Source: an uncultured bacterium (GTDB taxonomy: Bacteria > Hydrogenedentota > Hydrogenedentia > Hydrogenedentales > SLHB01). Taken from it: DNA of 14,507 bases. The stretch spans positions 1-14,507 of the forward strand of contig CALEZK010000565.1 of assembly GCA_937928585.1 (NCBI GenBank), written 5' to 3'. Of this stretch, positions 1 through 6,138 are shown in pieces. Position numbers and translations under genes: made by a program. Position 1 is the stretch's first letter; every line of letters begins with the position of its first letter. The notes beneath the pieces were generated by a model. That model was not told the origin of the DNA. It saw only the letters and a list, made by a program, of their open reading frames with translations, and ran no database searches.

Positions 1-326
1 ACGTAAATCCACTCGTAGATCTTCTGCCCGCCATACCCGGCGCGCGGATCGTCCTGCTCAACGCACTCCGCACCGTGCCCGCGCAGATTCTCCCAAAGAT
101 CATCGGTGCCGGCGAAGTCTACGCGGAGATCGCCTCGCTCGAAGGCGTCGGCGGTATCGCAAACATCCTCCAGCGCATGCCCGTCGAACGACTGCTCTTC
201 GGGTCGCACGCGCCGCTCTTTTACCTCGACTCCGCGCTACTCAAGTGCAACGAATCGTCCGTGACTGCTGAACAACGACGCGCCATTCAACACGAAAACG
301 CCGCCCGCCTTCTCGGGTCGAGCTGA
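1..326 (+). CDS. Amidohydrolase-fold metal-dependent hydrolase, C-terminal part (5' end outside window)
   Basis: The reading frame is open from base 3 and ends at TGA 324-326, so only the last 107 codons are present. The motif LLFGSHAPLFY followed by a terminal HENAARLLG resembles the end of the amidohydrolase_2 / COG2159 TIM-barrel family, where the last catalytic strand usually reads FGSD/FGTD-x-P and the protein ends in N-A-x-x-L. Here the usual metal-binding Asp position is occupied by His, so metal use or activity may differ. The internal GTG at base 75 could be mistaken for a start, but sequence upstream stays open and protein-like (VNPLVDLLPAIPGARIVLLN). The substrate cannot be inferred. 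The next gene starts 39 bases downstream on the same strand, so co-transcription is possible. Confidence 0.6.
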   Translation, partial: VNPLVDLLPAIPGARIVLLNALRTVPAQILPKIIGAGEVYAEIASLEGVGGIANILQRMPVERLLFGSHAPLFYLDSALLKCNESSVTAEQRRAIQHENAARLLGSS

Positions 327-365
327 TGCGCATAACCTCCAACTAAAAAAGCGAGGTTTCGTGTG

Positions 366-884
366 ATGGAATTGGTCGGTGCAAATTGCATACTGCGCCC
401 GTGGCTCCCCAGGGATGCGGAGTCCTTCGTCAAGCACGCGAACAACCACAACATCTGGCTCAACATGATGGAACGCTATCCATACCCATGCACACTCGAA
501 ATGGCGGAAGAATGGCTCGACGATCCCAAGCATCAGGAAAAGCCATATTCATCATTCGCAATCAGCATTGACGGCGAAGCAGTCGGCGGCATGGGCTACA
601 CGCCGCTCACCGATATTCACCGGACGACCGTGCGCGCCGGTTATTGGCTGGCGGAACCGTACTGGAACCAGGGAATCATGACCGAAGCATTTCGCATGAT
701 GTGCGATTATATTTTCGCCGAATTGCCGGAAATCCACCGGATCGAAGCCATCGTGTTTGAATGGAACCCTTCGTCCTGTCGCGTGCTAGAAAAATGCGGA
801 TTCATACAGGAAGCGCGCATGAAAAAGGCCGGCATTAAAGACGGCACAATAATCGACATCTTTCTGTACGCGCGCACGCGCTGA
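366..884 (+). CDS. GNAT family N-acetyltransferase (RimJ/RimL type)
   Basis: This 172-residue protein has the layout of the RimJ/RimL branch of the GNAT superfamily, which transfers an acetyl group from acetyl-CoA to an amine (protein N-terminus, antibiotic or small molecule). The N-terminal strand ILRPWLPRDAESF (9-21) is typical. The central strand AGYWLAEPYWNQGIMTEAF (91-109) contains the acetyl-CoA pyrophosphate-binding loop in the form NQGIMT. The late motif EWNPSSCRVLEKCGF (132-146) matches the conserved N-x-x-S-x-x-V-L-E-K-x-G-F block. Start choice: ATG 366 lies 9 bases after an AGG in GCGAGG (351-356); the GTG immediately before it (363) is equally possible and adds one residue. The substrate is unknown. 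A small orphan gene follows 18 bases after the stop and may be co-transcribed. Confidence 0.9.
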   Translation: MELVGANCILRPWLPRDAESFVKHANNHNIWLNMMERYPYPCTLEMAEEWLDDPKHQEKPYSSFAISIDGEAVGGMGYTPLTDIHRTTVRAGYWLAEPYWNQGIMTEAFRMMCDYIFAELPEIHRIEAIVFEWNPSSCRVLEKCGFIQEARMKKAGIKDGTIIDIFLYARTR

Positions 885-902
885 ATCCGCTACCATGAAC
901 AC

Positions 903-1334
903 ATGTTGCCCCTGGCGCACTATCAACGCGCGCGCCACGAAGCGCGCTTCCATGTCCAGGTCAAATTCGATCCGGCGGAAGTCTCCCCGCCCGGACCAGC
1001 CTTCGTCCCCCTCAATACAACCATCGTTCGCGTATTTCGCGGCGGCGACGCGTTGAAACCCGGAGACCGAATCGCCTTTAAACTGCCGATTACCTGGCCT
1101 GGCGACGATCTGCCCTGCGGCGGTGTAATTTGGAAACCGCACACAGCCATCAAGCACAGCGGATACGCCGAGGCGTTTCTCAACGGCAACCCACCCGACT
1201 GCCAACTCGCCCTATGGCAAATCGAGATGCTCGAGGCTCCGTCCGACGTACCGCGCATGCAGGGCTATTTCCCAATCGCGCATGCGCGGCATACATTCTT
1301 TGAGAGAATTGCGAAATGGTGGGGGAGAGCTTAG
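903..1334 (+). CDS. Hypothetical protein, possible OB-fold (TIMP/netrin-like)
   Basis: This 143-residue protein is not one I recognise with certainty. It has no signal peptide and no membrane segment, so it is probably cytosolic. The stretch TTIVRVFRGGDALKPGDRIA (39-58), followed by a CGG at about 72-74, loosely recalls the pattern V-x-x-V-F-K-G-x-x-x-L-K-x-G-D seen in bacterial OB-fold domains of the TIMP/netrin-like type. That resemblance is only by eye. The start ATG 903 has no clear Shine-Dalgarno sequence and lies 18 bases after the stop of the acetyltransferase gene, which suggests translation by re-initiation in the same transcript. An out-of-frame ATG at 895 precedes it. Codon use resembles that of its neighbours. 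The antisense frames over this stretch give no recognisable protein. Confidence 0.6.
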   Translation: MLPLAHYQRARHEARFHVQVKFDPAEVSPPGPAFVPLNTTIVRVFRGGDALKPGDRIAFKLPITWPGDDLPCGGVIWKPHTAIKHSGYAEAFLNGNPPDCQLALWQIEMLEAPSDVPRMQGYFPIAHARHTFFERIAKWWGRA

Positions 1335-1483
1335 GCCGCACCTAATCCCCCGCATGTCAACCAAATCTCCTGCCGAATCGTGTAATGAATTCGGGGAAAG
1401 CCTGCTACTATAGCCAGCGAATACCCTGTATACTCGAAGCCTGTGTCGCCGGCCAGACCGGCATCCGGCCCAAGGAGATCATA

Positions 1484-3184
1484 GTGCGTCCCGTTTCTTA
1501 CACCCTGTTGACCGCACTTGTCCTCATCGCGTTTTCCGCGCTGTTTTCCAGTTGTGACCTCGATGGCGTAGGCCTGAAATGGGGCGAGCCCGTCACCACC
1601 GACAACACCCCGCCGGGTCCGGGCGATGGGGATGGAGATGGCGACGGAGACGGCGATGGTGATGGCGACGGAGATGGTGACGGAGACGGTGATGGAGACG
1701 GCGACGGAGATGGCGACGGCGATACCCGCTTCGTCGGAACCTGGATAACGAGTTTTGGCGATGCGCTCCCGATCGGCGGTGGCCGCCGTCAGTACGCGTT
1801 GCGCCTCACCATCGAGCGCGAAGGCAACGACCTAGAAGGCACAGGTTCCATGGTGCGCTTCTACAATTCCGGGTCAACCGCCTTCGATCAACAGCCTCTG
1901 GCGATCACCGCCACTGGCACCGCAAGCGGCGACGACGCCACCATAACCATTCGCGGCGGCACCGGCGTCTTCACGAACAATCCCATCTGGTACCTGCGCG
2001 CAACCGGCACGCGCCTTGTAGGCATGTACGCCGAACGTGACGGCAACCTCCTCGTGCAACGATCCGGCCAGGCCATCTGGAACCGCGCAGGCTCGGTAAA
2101 TCTCAACGGCTCGTGGGTTGCCGCATTCGACGATAAATTCGGCAGCGGCGGCGCATTCGGCACACGCGACCGCACCGGCCTCATGACGCTATCCAGCGCG
2201 AACGGCGCTATCTCCGGCCTCGGCTCATACGTCGAACAAAGGTCGAACGATGTCTCCGAAAGCTTTGCGTTCGATGTCGGCAATGGCGCGATTCAGGGCA
2301 CGCAAGTGCAGTTCCGGTTCTTCGATTTCACACCGGAGAATGGTGAAGTGGACTGGTTCGGCTATCATTCCGGCGCGCTCATCGTTGGCGCATACGGGCA
2401 ATTCAACGACACCGATCAACTCGTTCGCTTCGGCGCTACCACGTGGTATCAAGCCGCAGACGTGACCCCCTCGCAGTTCGCGCGCGACTGGACCACCTCC
2501 TTCGGCGATTCCGCCGCGCCGGGCAATCTCCTCGCCGATTACGTAATGGCAATGGACGACGTCGCCATCAGCGGCAACACCTTGTCCGGCACCGTCCGCG
2601 TACTCGACGAAACAGCGGCACAACCTGCCTTCGCCAACTACACCATTCAGAACGGCACCATCGTCGGCAACCGCCTCACGATGAATATGGTTCGCGGTTC
2701 CAGCCGCTTCACCTGGGAGATGCGCCTCGCTGGCAATGTGCTCGTCGGTTCGTACACCCAGTTCGGCAACGACGACGCCTTCCTCGGGCGCGGCAATGCC
2801 GAGTGGCGGTTCGGCGGCTCCGGCAACGTCCCAAGCACCTACGTAACCTCGTACACAGACACGTCGACAACCAGTGCTACGGAAAACCGGGCCAGCCACA
2901 TCGCAGTTGTAACCATCGACGAACAGGCCGAAGACGGCGCAATTACCGGCACCGGCGGAATCCGGCTGGGCGGCGAAACCAACCGCAGGCAGTTTGCGAT
3001 CGACGGTTCCGTAGCCGAATCCGGACATATCACCATGGTCTGGCGCAGCGGCACCGATCTCTCGGGCAATACGGTCTGGAACTTGCGGAAAGCCGGCAAC
3101 TTTCTCTACGGAACGTATACGAACTACGCCTCCGACAACCAGACCATCGAATTCCAGGGGCATGCGACGTTTATACGGAGTTAG
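1484..3184 (+). CDS. Secreted lipoprotein with Gly-Asp linker and four tandem beta-rich repeats
   Basis: This 566-residue protein begins with a lipoprotein-type signal (VRPVSYTLLTALVLIAFSAL, then FSSC), so the acylated residue is probably the Cys at about 27. It is followed by Asp, which in enterobacteria signals inner-membrane retention; whether that rule holds here is unknown. A 17-unit Gly-Asp tract then leads into four repeats of 119-123 residues. Each repeat has the skeleton W-x-x-S-F/Y, a G-T-G turn, a W-x-L-R strand and an L-V-G-x-Y strand. I do not recognise the family; the alternating hydrophobic pattern suggests small beta barrels. Start choice: AAGGAG (1472-1477) lies 6 bases before GTG 1484, whereas the upstream ATG at 1385 has no such site and would put 33 non-signal residues first. 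A 5-bp hairpin (1448-1462) lies just upstream. A terminator follows the gene. Confidence 0.85.
   Translation: MRPVSYTLLTALVLIAFSALFSSCDLDGVGLKWGEPVTTDNTPPGPGDGDGDGDGDGDGDGDGDGDGDGDGDGDGDGDGDTRFVGTWITSFGDALPIGGGRRQYALRLTIEREGNDLEGTGSMVRFYNSGSTAFDQQPLAITATGTASGDDATITIRGGTGVFTNNPIWYLRATGTRLVGMYAERDGNLLVQRSGQAIWNRAGSVNLNGSWVAAFDDKFGSGGAFGTRDRTGLMTLSSANGAISGLGSYVEQRSNDVSESFAFDVGNGAIQGTQVQFRFFDFTPENGEVDWFGYHSGALIVGAYGQFNDTDQLVRFGATTWYQAADVTPSQFARDWTTSFGDSAAPGNLLADYVMAMDDVAISGNTLSGTVRVLDETAAQPAFANYTIQNGTIVGNRLTMNMVRGSSRFTWEMRLAGNVLVGSYTQFGNDDAFLGRGNAEWRFGGSGNVPSTYVTSYTDTSTTSATENRASHIAVVTIDEQAEDGAITGTGGIRLGGETNRRQFAIDGSVAESGHITMVWRSGTDLSGNTVWNLRKAGNFLYGTYTNYASDNQTIEFQGHATFIRS
1622..1723 (+). repeat. 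Gly-Asp coding tandem repeat (17 units of 6 bases)
   Basis: Seventeen GGN-GAY units follow one another without interruption. Both the Gly third base (c, g, a and t all occur) and the Asp third base vary between units, so the tract is perfect at protein level but not at DNA level. It separates the lipid-anchored N-terminus from the repeat domains and would be a flexible, strongly acidic tether, possibly binding calcium (inference). Confidence 0.95.
1724..3181 (+). repeat. Four tandem repeat domains inside the lipoprotein
   Basis: Repeat boundaries judged by eye are 1724-2092, 2093-2461, 2462-2824 and 2825-3181 (123, 123, 121 and 119 residues). Shared landmarks in order: W/Y-x-T-S-F/Y near the start; I-x-G-x-G or L-x-G-T about residue 40; an F-x-I-x-x-G-x-I-x-G segment about residue 60-70; W-x-L-R or W-E-M-R near 88; L-V-G-x-Y or L-Y-G-T-Y near 98; and a closing G-x-A-x-W or G-H-A-T-F strand. 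Sequence identity between copies is low, so the duplications are old. Confidence 0.8.
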
Positions 3185-3235
3185 CGGCGGAACCATACCG
3201 TCGCTTTGGTGTTAGTGCTGGTATAAAGCTAAGGA

Positions 3236-3267
3236 CGCCGCCGTCCGGGAGTACGGCAAGCGTTTTT
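3236..3267 (+). terminator. Rho-independent-type terminator after the lipoprotein gene
   Basis: The arms GCCGT (3240-3244) and ACGGC (3253-3257) pair around an 8-base loop. The stem extends after a small bulge by CGC (3236-3238) with GCG (3260-3262). Five T residues follow at 3263-3267. It lies about 50 bases after the lipoprotein stop. Confidence 0.65.
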
Positions 3268-3285
3268 CCATGGTGACAGCTTCAA

Positions 3286-3305
3286 TTCGCGCCTCAGGGC
3301 GCGAA
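3286..3305 (+). other. Perfect hairpin in the leader of the GGP-repeat gene
   Basis: TTCGCGCC (3286-3293) and GGCGCGAA (3298-3305) form a perfect 8-bp stem with the 4-base loop TCAG. No T run follows, so it is not a typical terminator. It lies 50 bases before the start codon at 3356 and could be an mRNA leader hairpin or a protein-binding palindrome. Confidence 0.5.
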
Positions 3306-3355
3306 CGGTAACCGGGTCGCCAATCTTCATCGAATTCACAACAGGGAGGCATATC

Positions 3356-4114
3356 ATGCGTCTATTCAAGAGTATCGGTGCCGTTGCAGTGGCAACGGCG
3401 TTCTGTTTCACAGCATTGGCACAACCGCCCGGCGGTCCGGGCGGTCCGGGCGGTCCCGGCGGTCCGGGAGGCCCCGGTGGCGGCATGCAGCTCAGCCCCG
3501 AAGTTCTGGCCAAGGCCTGGGAATCGCAGGCCGGCGGCGTCGCAAAGCAGTTGGGCCTCAACGAAGAACTTTCAAAGAAGCTCGTTGACACCTATACGGC
3601 CGCGCGCAAGAGCTACGGCGAGGCCGTCCGTGCCATGAGCCAGGAAGATCGTCGCGACGTAGGCGCAGTGCAAGCCCTTGGCAAGGGAGAACGCACCAAG
3701 CTCGAAACCGCACTTAAGGGTTTCCTGAACGAAGAACAGACCGGCAAGGCCCTGTCCACGCTCGGCACCTTCAACCGCCGCTGGGATGGCATGACCGTCG
3801 TGTTGAACGGACTGGGTCTCGAAGAAAAAGCCATGGCCGATGCATCCAACGCGGTTGCCGCATATGTCGTCGAGTCAAGCAAAGTCATGGAAGAGGCGAT
3901 GGCCTCGGGCGGCGGCCCGGAAGGTGCTCGCGAGAAGAATCAGCAACTTCGTGAAAAGCTTGACGGCGAAATGGGCAAGATTCTGAGCGCCGATCAACTC
4001 GCGAAGTGGAAAGAAGCTACTGCCATGCGCGGTGGTGGCGGCGGACGTCGTGGTGGCGGCGGCGCACCTCCTGCTTCCCCGGTGGAATCGGGCAAGAAGA
4101 AAGCCGAAGAGTAA
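3356..4114 (+). CDS. Secreted helical protein with collagen-like Gly-Gly-Pro tract
   Basis: This 252-residue protein starts with a clear Sec signal peptide (MRLFKSIGAVAVATAFCFTALA) with predicted cleavage after ALA at residue 22. The mature protein begins with a Gly-Gly-Pro tract (26-40), followed by a charged, Leu/Ala-rich helical body (about 47-220). It ends in a low-complexity tail rich in Gly, Arg and Pro (about 224-240). The body, with segments such as LGLNEELSKKLVDTYTAARK and ILSADQLAKWKEA, is reminiscent of Spy/CpxP-like LTxxQ periplasmic proteins, which bind unfolded proteins or sense envelope stress. That is a fold-level resemblance only. The start is supported by GGGAGG (3344-3349) 6 bases upstream of ATG. 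A strong hairpin follows the stop codon. The gene lies between two hairpin terminators and is probably a single-gene transcript. Confidence 0.85.
   Translation: MRLFKSIGAVAVATAFCFTALAQPPGGPGGPGGPGGPGGPGGGMQLSPEVLAKAWESQAGGVAKQLGLNEELSKKLVDTYTAARKSYGEAVRAMSQEDRRDVGAVQALGKGERTKLETALKGFLNEEQTGKALSTLGTFNRRWDGMTVVLNGLGLEEKAMADASNAVAAYVVESSKVMEEAMASGGGPEGAREKNQQLREKLDGEMGKILSADQLAKWKEATAMRGGGGGRRGGGGAPPASPVESGKKKAEE
3431..3475 (+). repeat. Five 9-base Gly-Gly-Pro coding repeats
   Basis: Five copies of GGC-GGT-CCG or a near variant encode (Gly-Gly-Pro)5. Four of the five differ at no more than one base, so the tract could change length by slippage. It encodes a short polyproline-like linker right after the signal peptide cleavage site. 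Confidence 0.9.
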
Positions 4115-4135
4115 TCGCGTAAGCGATACGATACG

Positions 4136-4176
4136 CAGCGGCACGTCCGGTGAAGAACTGGACGTGCCGCTGTCTT
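4136..4176 (+). terminator. Strong hairpin terminator between convergent genes
   Basis: CAGCGGCACGTCC (4136-4148) and GGACGTGCCGCTG (4160-4172) form a perfect 13-bp stem with an 11-base loop, followed by TCTTT. It lies 22 bases after the GGP-protein stop and 20 bases before the stop of the convergent carbonic anhydrase gene. It can therefore end transcription from the left, and perhaps block read-through from the right as well. Confidence 0.75.
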
Positions 4177-4195
4177 TAGTATTCCATTGTTCGCG

Positions 4196-4846
4196 CTATG
4201 GCGTGACGGATACGCGATACGCCGGCGGCAAATCGTCCGGGCGCGACGCGTGAAACCCAAGGTCGTTCACCAGCCCGTCCTTAATGCCATAGATCCAGCC
4301 GTGCACGCTCAATTCCTGGCCTCTGCGCCACGCCCGCTGCACAATTGTCGTTCGGCAGACATTGTGCGCCTGCTCGAGTACGTTCAGTTCGCACAGGCGA
4401 TCAATCCGCGCGTCTCGATCGCTCAACTTATGCAGCTCGCCCGAATGTTGCGCGCGCACATCGCGAATATGGCGCAGCCAATTGTCGATCAGGCCGAACT
4501 CCTTGTCATCCAACGCCGCCGCAACGCCGCCGCACCCGTAATGGCCGCATACAATCACGTGACGCACATGCAGCACCTCGATTGCGTACTGCAACACCGA
4601 CAGACAGTTCAGGTCCGAGTGCACCACAAGATTCGCCACATTGCGATGCACGAACAATTCGCCCGGCAACAGCCCCACGATATCGTTCGCCGGCACGCGG
4701 CTGTCCGCACACCCGATCCACAGGTACTGCGGGGCCTGCTGTCGCGCCAACGCCGGAAAGAAATCCGGCCGCGCCTTGCGCACTTCCTCTGCCCACGCCC
4801 GGTTATTCGCTATCAAATGCTGTAACTGATGCTCGCCGTGATTCAT
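4196..4846 (-). CDS. can: Beta-class carbonic anhydrase
   Basis: This 216-residue cytosolic zinc enzyme interconverts CO2 and bicarbonate, supplying bicarbonate for carboxylations. The beta-class signature is complete: WIGCADSRVP (43-52) carries zinc ligand Cys46 and the Asp48-Arg50 catalytic dyad, HRNVANLV (67-74) follows, and CGHYGCGG (100-107) carries zinc ligands His102 and Cys105. Length and spacing match the E. coli Can group (about 220 residues). The ATG start overlaps the glutaredoxin stop in ATGA (4843-4846), so the two genes are translationally coupled and share a transcript. The gene converges with the GGP-repeat protein gene, with a 13-bp hairpin between them. Nothing appears truncated or altered. 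Confidence 0.97.
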   Translation of the reverse strand: MNHGEHQLQHLIANNRAWAEEVRKARPDFFPALARQQAPQYLWIGCADSRVPANDIVGLLPGELFVHRNVANLVVHSDLNCLSVLQYAIEVLHVRHVIVCGHYGCGGVAAALDDKEFGLIDNWLRHIRDVRAQHSGELHKLSDRDARIDRLCELNVLEQAHNVCRTTIVQRAWRRGQELSVHGWIYGIKDGLVNDLGFHASRPDDLPPAYRVSVTP

Positions 4847-5100
4847 GCCAGTCCCAATATGCGTTTTGCGAACACTTCCGTAAAGGGCTGCCCCGGCTCA
4901 TAGCCGCGCACCCATTCGCCATTAATTACAAGATACGGCACACCCAGCTTGCCCGTGGCCTGTTCCAACTCCACGCCATACTCCGGGTGTTCCCGAATGT
5001 CCCTGTTCTCATACACCACGCCATGCGCGTCCATAAACGCCTTCAACAGTTGGCAATCGCCGCACAATTGCGCTGAGTACATCACAATACCGCTACTCAT
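4843..5100 (-). CDS. Glutaredoxin family protein
   Basis: This 85-residue thioredoxin-fold protein carries the dithiol redox site C13-G-D-C16 in MYSAQLCGDCQLLKAFM and the cis-proline segment GVPYLVING (53-61) that contacts bound thiols. Such small glutaredoxins reduce disulfides or glutathione adducts, or donate electrons to reductases; the partner cannot be told from sequence. The frame extends upstream to 5205, but homology starts at the ATG at 5100, which has GGGAGT 4 bases upstream. The resulting length is normal for the family, so the longer form is rejected. It is the first gene of a two-gene unit with carbonic anhydrase (ATGA overlap) and diverges from dapA across 153 bases. Confidence 0.9.
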   Translation of the reverse strand: MSSGIVMYSAQLCGDCQLLKAFMDAHGVVYENRDIREHPEYGVELEQATGKLGVPYLVINGEWVRGYEPGQPFTEVFAKRILGLA

Positions 5101-5142
5101 GGCCACTCCCAAAAAAGTCCTGGGTCCAACCGCCGCATGCGA

Positions 5143-5172
5143 TTGGCAAAACCCGCTACAATCCAATAGAAT
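5143..5172 (+). promoter_or_regulatory. Candidate sigma-70-type promoter for dapAB
   Basis: TTGGCA (5143-5148) and TAGAAT (5167-5172) are separated by 18 bases and lie about 80 bases before the dapA start, in the divergent gap with the glutaredoxin gene. The match was made by eye to the housekeeping consensus. The leader is too short for a lysine riboswitch. Confidence 0.4.
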
Positions 5173-5253
5173 ACCCCAAATTCCGGGGGGCACGCACCTG
5201 CGCATAGGGCGTTGTTCTCATAAGGACTACCGATTCCCACTTGGAGAGACACC

Positions 5254-6138
5254 ATGTTTCGCGGTTCAATCGTTGCCCTCGCAACACCGTTTAAGAAAAA
5301 CTTCGACATCGATTTCGATGCCTACGGACGCCTCATCGAGTTCCAGATCGAGCAGGGCACCGACGGCATCGTCCCCTGCGGCTGCACCGGCGAAGCGGCG
5401 ACGCTCGCCCACGAAGAGCAGGAGCAAATCATTCGCTACTGCATCGAGAAAGTCGCTGGGCGCGTGCAGGTCGTTGCCGGCACCGGTTCGAACAATACCA
5501 AAGAAGCCCTGTCGCTTACGCGTTTCGCAAAAGAAGTAGGCGCCGATGGCGCCCTGCTCATCACGCCGTATTACAACAAGCCCACGCCCGCGGGCCAGAT
5601 CGCGCACTACACCCTGATCGCCGACGAAGTCGGCATTCCCATCATGCTCTATAACGTGCCCAGCCGCACCGGCACAAACATCCTCCCCGAGACCGTCGCG
5701 GAGATGGCGAAGAATCCCAACATCGTTGCGATTAAGGAAGCCGCCGGCAGCGTCGATCAGGTGTCCTCGATCCGCAGCCTTTGCGATATCACCGTCCTCT
5801 CCGGCGACGATTCGCTCACGCTGCCCATGATGGCCGTCGGCGCGACGGGCGTGGTCTCGGTTGCCGCGAACATCGCCCCCGCGCCCATCGCGCAAATGTG
5901 CGCCGAGTTCGACAAGGGCAACCTCGCCGAAGCGCAACGCATCCATTTCGAACTGCTGCCCCTCTTCAAAGCGCTCTTCCTGGAAACAAACCCGATACCC
6001 GTAAAAGCCGCGCTCGCCCGCATGGGCCTTTGCGAAAACGTCCTGCGCCTTCCGATGACCCCCATGCGCGAGGAACCGTTCGCAAAACTCGATCAGGTGC
6101 TCGCGCAGTTGCCTGCGCTCACGGCGGCAGCCCGGTGA
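5254..6138 (+). CDS. dapA: 4-hydroxy-tetrahydrodipicolinate synthase
   Basis: DapA condenses pyruvate with aspartate semialdehyde, the first committed step to diaminopimelate and lysine. The 294-residue TIM-barrel protein lines up with E. coli DapA with almost no offset: Schiff-base Lys161 (VAIKEA), Tyr133 in LYNVPSRTG, substrate-binding Arg138 in the same motif, and Tyr107 in TPYYNKP. The GxTGE loop reads GCTGEAATL, so the position of E. coli Thr44, part of the proton relay, is Cys, while Thr45 is kept. Start ATG 5254 has GGAGAG (5243-5248) 5 bases upstream. The stop codon overlaps the dapB start in GTGA (6135-6138). The pair is probably driven from the promoter-like sequence at 5143-5172. 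Confidence 0.96.
   Translation: MFRGSIVALATPFKKNFDIDFDAYGRLIEFQIEQGTDGIVPCGCTGEAATLAHEEQEQIIRYCIEKVAGRVQVVAGTGSNNTKEALSLTRFAKEVGADGALLITPYYNKPTPAGQIAHYTLIADEVGIPIMLYNVPSRTGTNILPETVAEMAKNPNIVAIKEAAGSVDQVSSIRSLCDITVLSGDDSLTLPMMAVGATGVVSVAANIAPAPIAQMCAEFDKGNLAEAQRIHFELLPLFKALFLETNPIPVKAALARMGLCENVLRLPMTPMREEPFAKLDQVLAQLPALTAAAR

Noticed and set aside
1385..1483. Upstream extension of the lipoprotein to ATG 1385
   Set aside because: It would place 33 residues before the signal peptide and has no Shine-Dalgarno sequence, while GTG 1484 has AAGGAG at ideal spacing.
2225..3196. 323-codon open frame on the minus strand
   Set aside because: It is antisense to the repeat lipoprotein, which has a signal peptide, a ribosome-binding site and internal repeats. 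The antisense product has none of these.
5173..5253. Lysine riboswitch upstream of dapA
   Set aside because: The leader after the promoter-like pair is about 80 bases, far shorter than the lysine riboswitch, and no matching helices were seen.
5781..6134. N-terminal extension of the dapB frame
   Set aside because: It overlaps the conserved C-terminal third of dapA and its product is Arg/His-rich and not DapB-like. The GTG at 6135 gives the normal DapB start.
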